From Nocardia pseudovaccinii NBRC 100343 (lineage in GTDB: Bacteria; Actinomycetota; Actinomycetes; Mycobacteriales; Mycobacteriaceae): 64,000 nt of DNA. Of this stretch, positions 35,280-44,913 are shown piece by piece. The stretch covers positions 1 to 64,000 of the forward strand of contig NZ_BDBY01000158.1 in assembly GCF_001613225.1 (NCBI RefSeq), in the 5' to 3' direction. How positions within the stretch are numbered: the stretch's first letter is position 1; every line of letters begins with the position of its first letter. The position numbers were made by a program, and so were the translations under genes. Below the pieces are notes generated by a model. It was given only the letters and a program-made list of their open reading frames with translations, searched no databases and was not told where the DNA came from.

Positions 35280-37553
35280 TCAGGACTTCGCAAGGTATTC
35301 GAGGCGTTCGGCGTCTACGGCGGCGTGCATCATGGTGGCCAGGCCTGGGTGGTGGTGTAGGCCCGGGTCGGATTCGACCAGTTGGCGGGCGAGGTCTTGG
35401 GCGGCGGTGATGACTTCGAGGTCGTCGAGTAGGGAGAGCAGGCGCAGGGAGCGGGCGGTGCCGGATTGGGCGGCGCCGAGGACGTCGCCTTCGCGGCGTT
35501 GGCGCAGGTCGAGGACGGCGAGTTCGAAGCCGTCCGTGGTGGCGGCGACGGCGTCGAGGCGGGCCATCGCGGTGCCGGTCGGACCGGCGTCGGTGATGAG
35601 CAGGCACAGGCCGGGGTGTTTGCCGCGGCCGATGCGACCGCGCAACTGATGCAGCTGGCTGACACCGAAGCGGTCCGCGTCCACGATGACCATGACGGTC
35701 GCATTCGGCACGTCGACGCCGACCTCCACGACCGTGGTGCAGACGAGCACATCGATGTCGCCATCGTTGAATGCACGCATCACCTGGTCTTTTTCATCGG
35801 TCGGGAGCCTGCCGTGCAGCAGGCCGACCCGGACGCTCGCGAGCGGACCGGTGCGCAGCATGTCGAAGACCTCGAGCGCCGCAGCCGTGGTCGGACCTTC
35901 CTTCTCCTCTGCCTTAGCTGCCTTCTTTCCGTTGCGGCCCTTGCCGTTCTCCTCGTCGTCGCCGATGCGCGAGCACACCACATAGGCCTGCCGACCGGCG
36001 CCGACCTCCTCGAGGATGCGTTCCCAGGCCCGATCGACCCAGTTCGGATGCTGTTTGCGCGGCACCACCTTCGACACGATCGGCGAACGGCCGCGCGGCA
36101 GCTGGGTGAGGGTCGAGGTCTCGAGATCACCGAGGGTGGTCATGGCGATGGTGCGGGGAATCGGGGTCGCGGTCATGACGAGCAGATGCGGGCTGGTTCC
36201 GGATTTCGCCTTGGCGCGCAACGCGTCCCGCTGTTCGACGCCGAACCGATGCTGTTCGTCGACGATCACCATGCCGAGATCGAAGAACTCCACCGCGTCC
36301 TGGATGAGCGCGTGCGTGCCGATCACGATGCCCGCCTCGCCGGTGACCGCATCGAGTAGCGCGGCCTTCTTCGCCGACGCCGACATCGAGCCGGTCACCA
36401 GCACGACCTTGGTCGCGTTGTCGGCGGCGCCGAGTTCACCCGCGGTTCCGAGATCACCCAGCATCGCGCGCAGCGACCGATAGTGTTGGGCGGCAAGGAC
36501 TTCCGTGGGCGCGAGCAGCGCGCACTGCTGACCGGCGTCGACCACTTGCAGCATGGCGTGCAGTGCGACGATGGTCTTGCCCGAACCCACCTCACCCTGC
36601 AGTAGCCGATGCATCGGATGACTGCGCCCGAGATCGTCGGAGATCTCCGCGATCACCTGCTGCTGCCCCTCGGTCAGTTCGAAGGGCAGGCGGGTATCGA
36701 AAGCCGCCGCGATACCGTCGGATCGGGGCGGACACGGCCGGGCCGCTCGCGCCTCCGCGTCGTGTCGCCGCTCGGCGAGGACCAGCTGCAGGGCCAGCGC
36801 CTCGTCGAAACGCAAACGCTCCCTGGCCTGTTCGATATCGGACTTGCGTTCGGGCAGGTGGATCAGGCGCAGCGCGTCGGAGATCTTCATCAGCGCGCGG
36901 TCGTCGCGCAGCTCGCTCGGCAGCGGATCGTCGATCGGGTCGAGCTGGTCGAGTACCTGCCGGACGCAGGCGAGCAGATCCCAGCTCTGCACTTTCGCGG
37001 TCGCCGGGTATACCGGGATGTATTCCCGTTCGAAGAACGAGACATCCACTCCCCCTTTACCTTTCGCGCTCTGCGCCAATCCGCGCAAGGCGCCCCCGCC
37101 GCGCACCGAGGTGAGGTTCTCGATCGAATCCTCTTCCTTCTCGGGCAGGATCAGATAGTCGGGATGTGAGAGGTTCCAGCGGTCCGGGCGCCACCAGTGC
37201 ACGGTGCCCGACATCATGGCCCGGACTCCTTCGCGGACAAGGTAACTCACCTTGTCTCCGTTGAAGAAGGTGATATCGATCGGGGCGACCGAACCGGTGT
37301 CGAGGGCCACCTTGAGCAGTCGCCCCCTGCGGTTCTTCATCGGGCGCAGTTCGGTTTTCGTCACCCGGCCGATGACGGTGATGTGCGCCCCCTCTTCCGG
37401 CTGCTCCTGGGTGAGCGGTTGCCCCTGGGTGGCATAGCGCAATGGGTAGTGCCGCAACAGATCCTCGACGGTGTGCATGTCGAAGGCATCGGCGAGCGGC
37501 TCGGCCGCCTTCACGCCGAGCAGGTGGTCCAGCCGATCGCTGAGTGTCGCCAT
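35280..37553 (-). CDS. recG: ATP-dependent DNA helicase RecG
   Basis: Branch-migration helicase that remodels stalled forks and Holliday junctions. 757 aa. N-terminal wedge/OB domain (HITVIGRVTKTELRPMKNRR), Walker A LLQGEVGSGKTIVALHAML (around 325), DEQH-type box VIVDEQHRFGVEQR (around 433), MTATPIPRTIAMTTLGDLE, and the C-terminal QLHQLRGRIGRGKHPGLCLL. It contains a Lys-rich acidic loop (NGKGRNGKKAAKAEEKEGP) in the second helicase domain, which looks like a lineage insertion. It starts 4 nt after the stop of the FakA-like gene. Confidence 0.96.
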   Translation of the reverse strand: MATLSDRLDHLLGVKAAEPLADAFDMHTVEDLLRHYPLRYATQGQPLTQEQPEEGAHITVIGRVTKTELRPMKNRRGRLLKVALDTGSVAPIDITFFNGDKVSYLVREGVRAMMSGTVHWWRPDRWNLSHPDYLILPEKEEDSIENLTSVRGGGALRGLAQSAKGKGGVDVSFFEREYIPVYPATAKVQSWDLLACVRQVLDQLDPIDDPLPSELRDDRALMKISDALRLIHLPERKSDIEQARERLRFDEALALQLVLAERRHDAEARAARPCPPRSDGIAAAFDTRLPFELTEGQQQVIAEISDDLGRSHPMHRLLQGEVGSGKTIVALHAMLQVVDAGQQCALLAPTEVLAAQHYRSLRAMLGDLGTAGELGAADNATKVVLVTGSMSASAKKAALLDAVTGEAGIVIGTHALIQDAVEFFDLGMVIVDEQHRFGVEQRDALRAKAKSGTSPHLLVMTATPIPRTIAMTTLGDLETSTLTQLPRGRSPIVSKVVPRKQHPNWVDRAWERILEEVGAGRQAYVVCSRIGDDEENGKGRNGKKAAKAEEKEGPTTAAALEVFDMLRTGPLASVRVGLLHGRLPTDEKDQVMRAFNDGDIDVLVCTTVVEVGVDVPNATVMVIVDADRFGVSQLHQLRGRIGRGKHPGLCLLITDAGPTGTAMARLDAVAATTDGFELAVLDLRQRREGDVLGAAQSGTARSLRLLSLLDDLEVITAAQDLARQLVESDPGLHHHPGLATMMHAAVDAERLEYLAKS

Positions 37554-37557
37554 ATCC

Positions 37558-39753
37558 CTATTCCACCCCTATCTGCACCAGATCCGCTTGCTGCCCACCG
37601 GAATACACACTCACCTCGACGCCGGGGAAGCCGTTCGCGATATGCGCGGCCAGTTCGTCCGCGAGTTCGCCGGGCGCCGCCACACCCATCAGCAGGGTGA
37701 CCAGCTCACCGCCGAAGGCGAGCATCCGGTCTAGCAGGGTCCGGCCAGCGGTCGGCACATCGCGGTCGATCACCACGACATCGTGACCGACCAGCCCCAG
37801 CCCATCACCGGCCTCGCAGGTGCCGACCATGGTGAGCGCCCGTTCTGTCGCGGCACGCAATGATCCCCAGCGGGTCGCGGCCGCCGCTTCCGACATGGCG
37901 AACGCGTCGTCCACCGCGATCCGGCCGCAATCGTGCACCGCCAGCGCCGCCAACCCTTGCACCATGGACCCGCTCGGCAACAACAAGACGTCCCGATGCG
38001 CGTCACGAGCCGCAACACCGACCGCAACCAACTCGTGCGCGGGCAGCGCACCATTCGGCAGCACCAACACCTCCCGATTCGGCAGCCGCCGAATCGCCGC
38101 AAGCAGCGCCGCACTGGTCACCGGCCCGTCCCCGCCGAGCACCACCGCACCCCCGGCCTCGAACAGCGCTGCCGCGCCATCTCCCGATGCGACGGCCAGG
38201 ACAGCGCGGTCTGCGGGACCGTCGTGATCGGGACCGATGGGCGCGGTTGTGCCGGATCCGATGGTCGTGCCGAGAGCTTCAGCACGCGTGGGCGTGTCGG
38301 TGCGTGCAACGCCTCTAAGCTGCACGGCGGCATCAGCGTGACCCGCAGCATCGACGGCGGCCCCATCAGCGCGACCAGCACCAATACGCGTGCTGGCGTC
38401 AGTGCGCCCCGGCTCCGCGGCGGTATCGGCGCGACCCGCAACATCGGCGGGGGCTGCGTCAGGACGCGTGACGACCTCGGCGCGGTCGGCGTGCGGGAAT
38501 TTGCCCGAGTGCGCGGCCGCGTCGTAGTGCGCGGGTGCCAGGCGGGCGGTGATGGTGAAGCTTTCGATGCGGATGGCGCTCAGGGTGCCGGTTGCTATGC
38601 CTGCCTCGACGGCGGCGCCCGCGTCGGTGCAGTGGACGTGCGCGGACCAGGAGCCCGCGCCGTCTCCGACGACCACCACTGAGTCGCCGAGGTCGGCGAG
38701 GCGATCGCGGAGGCGGGCGATTCGTCGGTCGTCGGTGTCGGAGAGGAGGTACATCACCTCGAAGTGGGGTTCGGCACTGCTCAGAGGTTCGGCACAGGTG
38801 TCGCGCGGTTCGGCGTCGGCTCGCGGTGCGGAATCGGCATGCGCAGGGACGGTGGCGCGATCGTCACTCGACTCGAATGCGAATGCGCCGCGCGCGTACT
38901 CCGGCCGATCGGGTGTCCGGCCGAGAGTGACCGCGACCAGGCTGTCGAGCAGCACGACCAACCCGCGCGCCCCCGCATCGACCACCCCCGCTTCGCGTAG
39001 CACGCCGAGCTGAGCGGGCGTATCACCGAGCGCCTCGGCAGCACCGTCGGCCGCCGCCACCGCCACCTCGGCCAGGGCGGATTCCGGCGAGGCCGCAGCA
39101 CATTCGGCTGCCCGCTCCAGGACGGTCAGGATGGTCCCCTCGACCGGCACACTCAGCGATTCCCGAACCAGCGCCGATGCCGTGGCCAGCGCGTCACGCA
39201 ACGTCTGCGCCGTCAGCGGGCCCCCGCGCGCCGCCTCGGCAATACCCCGCAACACCTGCGACAAGATGATCCCGGAATTCCCACGCGCCCCGAGCGTCGC
39301 CCCACGCGCCATCGCCGCGGCCACATCGTGCGTCGAGAGCGCGCCCGGTTCGAGATACCCGTCCGCGGTTCCACCCAATGGCGCTGCGCTGAAGCCATTC
39401 CGCGAGCTGCCGCGCCCGGCAAGACCAGGCGGGGTGAGTCGATCAACGCCATTCCGGGCGACAACTCGATCCGTTGCATGACCGTCGGCCGCGAAACCGT
39501 CCGGTTGCTCGGACCCGCGCGCCGAGATCACCGCGGCATCCGCGGCCTGCATTGCCGCTCGCATGGTGGCGAGCATGTTCGTACCCGTGTCGGCGTCGGC
39601 GATGGGGAAGACGTTGAGGGCGTTGATCTCCTCGCGGTGCTGCCGCAGGCCTTCGAAGCAGATGCGGCCCCAGCGCAGCAGGGCCGTGCCGTTCAGTTCA
39701 TTCGGACCGGCAACGGCAGGCAGACCCGCGTCAGGGCCGTCGCCCATCATGTC
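37558..39753 (-). CDS. DAK2-domain (FakA/YloV-like) protein with long low-complexity linkers
   Basis: 731 aa from MMGDGPDAGLPAVAG. The N-terminal DhaL/DAK2 domain keeps ATP/Mg ligands (NVFPIADADTGTNM, Asp52 and Asp54; LGARGNSGIILSQVLRG). The C-terminal domains match the FakA/YloV type that works with FakB fatty-acid-binding proteins (VLVLPNGALPAHELVAVGVA). Two inserted regions are unusual: residues about 73-140 (GSEQPDGFAADGHATD...) and about 430-490, an Ala/Asp/Arg/Gly-rich stretch with ADTA-like repeats. It corresponds to Rv2974c-Rv2975c next to recG in M. tuberculosis. A fatty-acid kinase role is likely but no FakB gene is seen here. Confidence 0.8.
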   Translation of the reverse strand, partial: DMMGDGPDAGLPAVAGPNELNGTALLRWGRICFEGLRQHREEINALNVFPIADADTGTNMLATMRAAMQAADAAVISARGSEQPDGFAADGHATDRVVARNGVDRLTPPGLAGRGSSRNGFSAAPLGGTADGYLEPGALSTHDVAAAMARGATLGARGNSGIILSQVLRGIAEAARGGPLTAQTLRDALATASALVRESLSVPVEGTILTVLERAAECAAASPESALAEVAVAAADGAAEALGDTPAQLGVLREAGVVDAGARGLVVLLDSLVAVTLGRTPDRPEYARGAFAFESSDDRATVPAHADSAPRADAEPRDTCAEPLSSAEPHFEVMYLLSDTDDRRIARLRDRLADLGDSVVVVGDGAGSWSAHVHCTDAGAAVEAGIATGTLSAIRIESFTITARLAPAHYDAAAHSGKFPHADRAEVVTRPDAAPADVAGRADTAAEPGRTDASTRIGAGRADGAAVDAAGHADAAVQLRGVARTDTPTRAEALGTTIGSGTTAPIGPDHDGPADRAVLAVASGDGAAALFEAGGAVVLGGDGPVTSAALLAAIRRLPNREVLVLPNGALPAHELVAVGVAARDAHRDVLLLPSGSMVQGLAALAVHDCGRIAVDDAFAMSEAAAATRWGSLRAATERALTMVGTCEAGDGLGLVGHDVVVIDRDVPTAGRTLLDRMLAFGGELVTLLMGVAAPGELADELAAHIANGFPGVEVSVYSGGQQADLVQIGVE

Positions 39754-40108
39754 CCGCACTCCGGGCACCGCCACCTCTCTCCGCGATCGTTCACACCGCC
39801 GTGCCACCCGCACCCAAGCGACTGCTGGCAGATCGCTCGAAAGGTTCTGCCACCGTTGGCCAGGTTAGCTGGCGATACCGACAGTCGATCGGCGACACCG
39901 ATCCACTACCATCGGGTGTGCCCACGGGTCGTCGGTTCATGACCCGGTTTGGTGGATCAGGGCGCCGCCAGCTACCCTTGCAGGGTTGCCTAGCGCGGCC
40001 GAGAGGGTTCGCGCTGGCCGACGTCAGTCGGCAGGGCATTAAGACATTGTTTCCGGACATGCTGCCGACGTGCGGCGGTCCCCACATGACATGAAGGAGT
40101 TCGCGACT
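39754..40108. other. Divergent intergenic region upstream of rpmB
   Basis: 355 bp without a supported gene. A candidate rpmB promoter is TTGGTG (39950-39955), an 18-bp spacer, then TACCCT (39974-39979), giving a leader of about 120 nt. Confidence 0.4.
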
Positions 40109-40300
40109 ATGGCTGCCGTCTGCGACGTCTGCGCCAAGGGCCCCGGCTTCGGGAAGTCGGTCTCGCACTCGCACCGGCGTACCAACCGTCGTTGGAACCC
40201 GAACATCCAGACCGTGCGCGCACAGGTCGCGCCGGGCAACACCCGCCGCATGAACGTGTGCACCTCCTGCCTGAAGGCGGGCAAGGTCGTTCGCGGCTGA
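40109..40300 (+). CDS. rpmB: 50S ribosomal protein L28 (Cys-containing form)
   Basis: 63 aa, [20 protein letters not shown]. Two CxxC pairs (CDVC and CTSC) form a zinc ribbon, so this is the zinc-binding paralogue. AAGGAG lies 10 nt before the ATG; upstream in-frame starts are not supported. The same gene sits between the DAK2 protein and ung in M. tuberculosis. A hairpin terminator follows. Confidence 0.96.
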   Translation: MAAVCDVCAKGPGFGKSVSHSHRRTNRRWNPNIQTVRAQVAPGNTRRMNVCTSCLKAGKVVRG

Positions 40301-40317
40301 TTTCCCAGAGACCGACA

Positions 40318-40350
40318 TACGCCCCGACGCCACCAGGCGCTCGGGGCGTA
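40318..40350 (+). terminator. Hairpin terminator after rpmB
   Basis: 10-bp perfect outer stem (TACGCCCCGA / TCGGGGCGTA) with a 4-bp inner stem, 17 nt after the rpmB stop. Confidence 0.75.
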
Positions 40351-40402
40351 GTCATCTACGGACCCTGGTCATCGGCGATCGCCCTCGGCAACGATGGTTT
40401 CC

Positions 40403-40894
40403 ATGACCCAGCCCGCCTGGCGCATAGCCCCGCTCACCGCCGAATACGTCCACGGCCTCGCCGAATGCCATATCGCCTGCTGGCGTGAGGCCTATCGCGG
40501 CCTGGTCCCCGACCACATCCTGGATGCGTTCGAGGTCGACCGCCGCGCGGAGCAATGGGAACGCGTCCGGGTCCGCAACCCGGGCAACGCCTACGTCGCC
40601 CTCGCCGACGACCAGGTGATCGGCTTCTCGTGTGCGAGCGCGTCACGCGACGAATCACCGGTCACCCCAACCGAACTCAATGCCCTCTACGTCCGCGCCG
40701 CCTGGTACGGCACCGGCGTCGCCCACGACCTCATCCGCGCCGCCGTCGCACCCGACATCCCATGCTCTCTCTGGGTCTTCGAGAAGAACCCACGCGCCCA
40801 GGCCTTTTATCGCAAACACGGCTTCGAACTCGACGGCACCAGCCGCATCGAGGCCTTCACCCCCGCCATCGAAGTCCGCATGGTCCGCCGCTGA
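40403..40894 (+). CDS. GNAT family N-acetyltransferase
   Basis: 163 aa from MTQPAWRIAPLTAEYVHGLA; an ATG at 40394 is an equally possible start and no ribosome site decides. GNAT features: ECHIACWREAYRGLVPDHIL near the N-terminus, ELNALYVRAAWYGTGVAHDL (acetyl-CoA loop, slightly degenerate R-x-x-G-x-G), and FYRKHGFELDGT near the end. Substrate unknown. Confidence 0.78.
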   Translation: MTQPAWRIAPLTAEYVHGLAECHIACWREAYRGLVPDHILDAFEVDRRAEQWERVRVRNPGNAYVALADDQVIGFSCASASRDESPVTPTELNALYVRAAWYGTGVAHDLIRAAVAPDIPCSLWVFEKNPRAQAFYRKHGFELDGTSRIEAFTPAIEVRMVRR

Positions 40895-40933
40895 CCGGAA
40901 GACGGCTCGGAGCGGGGAGCTAATGTGCTGGTC

Positions 40934-41716
40934 ATGACTTCCACGCAGACCGAGTACGTCACCGTCGTCGACGGCGTACTACAGATCACCATCTCGACCG
41001 CCGCGAACGGCACTTCCCTGGACTTCGCAGGCATCAACGCGGGCACTGAGGCATTGCGGTCGGCCGACCGCGAGATCGGAGCCGTCCTGCTGACGGGCGC
41101 CGGGCCGAACTTCTCCGCGGGTGGCAATGTGCGCGGTTTCGCGGCGGCCGAGGATCGCGCCGGTCATATCTACGGCCTCGCCACGGATCTGCACGAATTC
41201 GTGCGCGCGCTCGACGAGACCATCGTGCCCGTCGTCGCCGGGGTGCAGGGGTGGGCGGCCGGTGCCGGGATGAGCCTGGTGTGCGCGGCGGATATCGCGA
41301 TCGGCGGCCCGAGCACCAAGCTGCGCCCGGCGTATCCGGGGATCGCGTTGAGCCCGGACGGCGGCATGTCGTGGACGCTGCCGCGGATCGTCGGCGCAGG
41401 ACGCGCCCGCGAAATCCTGCTCACCGACGCGATTCTCGACGCCGAAACGGCGGTGCGACTCGGCATCCTGAGTCGGCTCGTCGATGACGAGCAGGTGCGG
41501 GCCGAGGCACTGGATGTGGCCCGAACCCTCGCCACCGGACCGCGATCCGCCTACGCGAGCATCAAATCGCTACTGGCACGGTCGAATTCGTCGACACTGA
41601 GCGACCAGCTCGACTACGAGCGCGATGCCATCAGCGCCGCGGCGAACAGCCCGGCCGGGCACGAGGGCGTGGATGCCTTCGTCGAGAAGCGCAAGCCCGA
41701 CTACCGGAACCGGTAG
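40934..41716 (+). CDS. Enoyl-CoA hydratase/isomerase family protein
   Basis: 260 aa from the ATG at 40934. A TAATGT -10-like hexamer ends 7 nt before it (leaderless); a GTG three codons earlier with GGGGAG upstream is an alternative. Crotonase fold: LLTGAGPNFSAGGNVRGFAA, VVAGVQGWAAGAGMSLVCAA, LSPDGGMSWTLPRIVG. The first catalytic Glu of classical hydratases is not in the usual position (SPDGG), so it may be an isomerase or a specialised hydratase. Converges end-to-end (0 nt) with the alpha/beta hydrolase gene. Confidence 0.82.
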   Translation: MTSTQTEYVTVVDGVLQITISTAANGTSLDFAGINAGTEALRSADREIGAVLLTGAGPNFSAGGNVRGFAAAEDRAGHIYGLATDLHEFVRALDETIVPVVAGVQGWAAGAGMSLVCAADIAIGGPSTKLRPAYPGIALSPDGGMSWTLPRIVGAGRAREILLTDAILDAETAVRLGILSRLVDDEQVRAEALDVARTLATGPRSAYASIKSLLARSNSSTLSDQLDYERDAISAAANSPAGHEGVDAFVEKRKPDYRNR

Positions 41717-42580
41717 CTAACCACGCACCTGGAGCACGAATTTCGCGACCGCGTCGGTGAACGAATCGTTGTCGTCACCGGCCGCGGTATGCGCCGCGCC
41801 GCCGATCTCGACCAACTGCGCATGCGGCACCAGTGCCTGGAATTCGGCGGCGCCTTCCGGCGTCACCACATCGGATTGCATGCCGCGCACCAGCAGCACG
41901 GGAATGGTGAGGGCGCGCGCGGCGGCCTCGAGCTGCTGCACCATCTCGCTCGGATCCTCGACGCGGTGGGTGAGCATATCCGGATCCCAATGCCAGTACC
42001 AGCGACCGTCGCGCTGGCGCAGATTGCGCAGCAGGCCGTCGGTGTTCTTGGGCCGTGGCCGGTGCGGCATATATTCCGCGACCGCATCGGCGGCCTGCTC
42101 GAGGCTGTCGAAGCCGTCGCGATGCTTACCGAGGAAGTCGATCACCCGCGCGACACCGGCGGGTTCGGGGCGGGTGACGATGTCGACGAGCACCAGTGCG
42201 GTAATCGGCGCACCGCCCGGATCCGCCGTAGTCAGCAGGCCGGTCATACCGCCCATGCTCGCGCCGACCACGACCGCGGGGGTGGCCAGCTGTTCGAGGA
42301 CCGCGACCAGGTCGGCGACCATCGTGGCGCGCCGGTAATCGGCGTTCGGCGACCATTCGCTGTCACCGTGGCCGCGCGCGTCCAGCGTGACGACCCGCAT
42401 CCCGGCGGCGGCCAGCTTCGCACCGGTCTGCTTCCACGAGTGTCTGGTCTGACCACCACCGTGCAGAAACAGGACGAGCGGGCCGTCCGCCGGGCCGAAC
42501 TGGTCGGCGGCCAGCTCGATCCCATCCGAACCGCGCAGCCGCAGCCGGATCGGATCGAGAAGGTTGTTCGCATTACTCAC
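41717..42580 (-). CDS. Alpha/beta-fold hydrolase
   Basis: 287 aa. Nucleophile elbow VVGASMGGMTGL (Ser), oxyanion loop LFLHGGGQTRHSWK, Asp in VRGMQSDVVTP and His in EIGGAAHTAAGDD, a full catalytic triad of the epoxide hydrolase/peroxidase-like family. Starts MSNANNLLDPIRLRLRGSDG. Substrate unknown. Confidence 0.82.
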   Translation of the reverse strand: MSNANNLLDPIRLRLRGSDGIELAADQFGPADGPLVLFLHGGGQTRHSWKQTGAKLAAAGMRVVTLDARGHGDSEWSPNADYRRATMVADLVAVLEQLATPAVVVGASMGGMTGLLTTADPGGAPITALVLVDIVTRPEPAGVARVIDFLGKHRDGFDSLEQAADAVAEYMPHRPRPKNTDGLLRNLRQRDGRWYWHWDPDMLTHRVEDPSEMVQQLEAAARALTIPVLLVRGMQSDVVTPEGAAEFQALVPHAQLVEIGGAAHTAAGDDNDSFTDAVAKFVLQVRG

Positions 42581-42600
42581 GATCCGAGGATCGCACAGTT

Positions 42601-42627
42601 ACCGCTGGGGCTCGTGCGAGCCCCGGT
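42601..42627 (-). terminator. Hairpin downstream of the secreted-protein gene
   Basis: GGGGCTC-GTGC-GAGCCCC perfect 7-bp stem with an extra ACC/GGT pairing outside, 11 nt past the stop of the 88-aa gene on the minus strand. Confidence 0.55.
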
Positions 42628-42637
42628 CAATGGGACC

Positions 42638-42904
42638 TCAGCAGTCCCACTTGCCCTGCGCGCTGATGGTGTTCTGCAGCAGGCACGCGACCTTGGCATT
42701 CACCGAGGACGAGATGGTCGAGGAGCCATTGGAGGTGAATTCCTCGCCGACCGGAGCGGCGGTCTTCGGCGCGGAGGTCTCCGTGGCGGGCTCGAGCGGC
42801 AACCCGGCCGCATTCGCCGCCGCACTGCCGCCGGCCAGGGCCGCGCACAGGGCCAGCGTGGCGGTGGTGCCGCGCAGTGCGCCGCGAACGGTCTTGTTCT
42901 GCAT
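42638..42904 (-). CDS. Small secreted protein, 88 aa
   Basis: Starts MQNKTVRGALRGTTATLALC with a Sec signal peptide; a likely cleavage follows ANA at residue 32 (AAANA|AG). The mature part is ~56 aa and has two cysteines (74 and 88, the last residue), which could form one disulfide. The middle is Pro/Thr/Ala-rich (PLEPATETSAPKTAAPVGEE). Promoter-proximal GAGGAGC precedes the ATG. No family recognised. Confidence 0.7.
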   Translation of the reverse strand: MQNKTVRGALRGTTATLALCAALAGGSAAANAAGLPLEPATETSAPKTAAPVGEEFTSNGSSTISSSVNAKVACLLQNTISAQGKWDC

Positions 42905-42948
42905 GTAATTGTGCTCCTCTACTGTGTTTTAACCTCGACGCCCGAGAT

Positions 42949-43632
42949 CTAGGGCAGGCGCCAGTCAACAGGCTCGGCACCCAATTCGTCGAGTAGTTCA
43001 TTCACTCGTGAGAAGGGTCGCGAACCAAAAAAGCCGCGCGAAGCCGACAGTGGTGACGGGTGCACGGATTCGATATAGGGCACCTCGGCCGCTGCCAGCT
43101 GCGGTTTCAGTGTCTGCGCGTCTCGACCCCACAGGATCGCGACCAGCGGTTCGTCCCTGGCCACCAGCGCACGAATCGCCTGATCGGTGACCGCCTCCCA
43201 GCCCTTGCCACGGTGCGAGGCGGGCTGTCCGGGCGAAACCGTCAGGACTCGGTTCAGCAGCAGTACGCCCTGATCCGACCACGGGCTCAGGTCGCCGTTG
43301 GACGGAGTCTCGTGGCCGAGGTCTTTACTGTATTCGGCGAAGATATTGGCGAGGCTGCGCGGCACCGGCGAAACATCCGGGGCGACAGAGAAACTCAGGC
43401 CCATCGGATGTCCGGGCGTCGGATACGGATCCTGGCCGACGATGAGCACGCGCACCGCGTCGAACGGGCGTTGGAAAGCGCGCAGCACATTCTCACCGGC
43501 AGGTAGATATCCGCGGCCCGCCGCGTTCTCCGCGCGCAGGAATTCGCCCATCGCCGAGATCTGTTCGGCAACCGGTTCGAGAGCCTTCGCCCAACCCGGA
43601 TCCATGATTTCCGTCAGTGGTTTCGCGCCCAT
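42949..43632 (-). CDS. ung: Uracil-DNA glycosylase
   Basis: Removes uracil from DNA. 227 aa from [20 protein letters not shown]. Motifs: [17 protein letters not shown] with catalytic Asp68, and [17 protein letters not shown] with the His. It starts 11 nt after the thiL stop, so ung and thiL are probably one transcript (ung downstream), as in M. tuberculosis Rv2976c-Rv2977c. Confidence 0.95.
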   Translation of the reverse strand: MGAKPLTEIMDPGWAKALEPVAEQISAMGEFLRAENAAGRGYLPAGENVLRAFQRPFDAVRVLIVGQDPYPTPGHPMGLSFSVAPDVSPVPRSLANIFAEYSKDLGHETPSNGDLSPWSDQGVLLLNRVLTVSPGQPASHRGKGWEAVTDQAIRALVARDEPLVAILWGRDAQTLKPQLAAAEVPYIESVHPSPLSASRGFFGSRPFSRVNELLDELGAEPVDWRLP

Positions 43633-43643
43633 GACCGCACAAC

Positions 43644-44870
43644 CTATCGTGGCTCGGGCTCGGATGCCGAGTCCACCCCGCTGAACGATTCCCAGCCCCC
43701 ATTGCCCGGATGTCGCATACCGTCGACGGTGATGCCGTGACCTGCCAGCACCCGTCCGATCGGGACCCAGCCGGGCGGCAAATCCCGGTGCGCGGGCCAG
43801 GTTCCGACGAACGCGTGATCCTCGCCGCCGGTCAGAATCCATTGCGCCGCATCGGCATCCAGACGGCGCGCGATCGTCGCCAGAGCCGGATCGCGCAATG
43901 TCATCGATTGGATATCGATGGCGACGCCGGACGCCTCGGCGATATGGCCCAGATCCGCGAGCAATCCGTCCGAAATGTCGGTTAGCGCGGTGGGTATCGC
44001 GGGCACTTCGGTGGAGGATCCGATGATGCCCTCGGACCCGCACTCCGTCGCGTTCTGATCCGACACCCCGACGCGCTCCACGCCGTCCGCCCGGGAGGCT
44101 CCCGAGTTGTCCACTCCGGCAACGGAATCAGCGACAACCGCGAGCACAGCCGAATAGGGCGGCTGTGGAACCCGATGGGCCGCGAGCGCTTCGGCGAAGA
44201 ATTCGTCTGCCGGATCGAATCCGGCGGTGAGCACCGCCAACCCGGCTGCGGACCAGCCGAGGCGACCGACCACCGCGACCGTATCCCCCACGCGTGCACC
44301 GGCTCTGGTGATCGGCGCGCGGCCGTCCAGATCGCCGAAAGCGGTGACCGAGATGACCAGCTGCGGGCTGCGCACCACATCGCCGCCCGCGATGGAACCG
44401 CCCGCGCGGCGCGCCTCGGCCCACATCCCGTCGGTGAGCCCATCCACCAGCTCGAGCGACGTATCGGCCGGACAGCCGAACGCCACAACGAATGCGGTCG
44501 GCACCGCACCCATCGCGACCACGTCGGCGGCATTCTGCGCGATGGCCTTGCGCCCGATATCGCGCGGATCGGACCAGTCGAGCCGGAAATGTCGATCCTG
44601 GATCAGCATGTCGGTGGTGACCACGAAACGGCCGTCCGGCGCGGCCACCAGGGCGGCGTCGTCACCGGGGCCGAGCAGCACGCCTGGCGCCTGCACCCGC
44701 CCCGAGTTGATTCGCTCGATCAGCGCGAACTCCCCCAGCTCACGCACTGTCTTCGGCGGTGTGCTGTCGCTGATGACCTGTCCCTTCCCGGCGTCGCGCT
44801 GGCTGAAATCGCCCCGAGGGTACCCTTTCCAAGGCAATCGAGTACTACCAGGCCGGAGCGCGGCATCCAT
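43644..44870 (-). CDS. thiL: Thiamine-monophosphate kinase with a lineage insertion
   Basis: Phosphorylates thiamine phosphate to the active diphosphate. ThiL motifs: [71 protein letters not shown] and [12 protein letters not shown]. The open frame from the ATG at 44870 gives 408 aa, versus about 330 for the M. tuberculosis enzyme. About 45 residues ([20 protein letters not shown]...) are inserted before LTDISDGLL. The N-terminal boundary is uncertain: conserved sequence begins near [13 protein letters not shown], with a GTG at 44747. A GGGAAGGGA box sits 6 nt before an ATC codon at 44774, not before a standard start. Confidence 0.88.
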   Translation of the reverse strand: MDAALRPGSTRLPWKGYPRGDFSQRDAGKGQVISDSTPPKTVRELGEFALIERINSGRVQAPGVLLGPGDDAALVAAPDGRFVVTTDMLIQDRHFRLDWSDPRDIGRKAIAQNAADVVAMGAVPTAFVVAFGCPADTSLELVDGLTDGMWAEARRAGGSIAGGDVVRSPQLVISVTAFGDLDGRAPITRAGARVGDTVAVVGRLGWSAAGLAVLTAGFDPADEFFAEALAAHRVPQPPYSAVLAVVADSVAGVDNSGASRADGVERVGVSDQNATECGSEGIIGSSTEVPAIPTALTDISDGLLADLGHIAEASGVAIDIQSMTLRDPALATIARRLDADAAQWILTGGEDHAFVGTWPAHRDLPPGWVPIGRVLAGHGITVDGMRHPGNGGWESFSGVDSASEPEPR

Positions 44871-44913
44871 CTACCAGGTGACCGGGCCCTGCCAGCGCGA
44901 ACAGGAAGGACCG

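Noticed and set aside
36609..37169. 186-aa plus-strand ORF opposite recG
   Set aside because: Shadow frame without ribosome site or homology signature.
38342..38440. Short degenerate repeats in the FakA-like gene as a CRISPR array
   Set aside because: Repeats are irregular, in frame, and encode the Ala/Asp-rich linker; no constant spacer/repeat structure.
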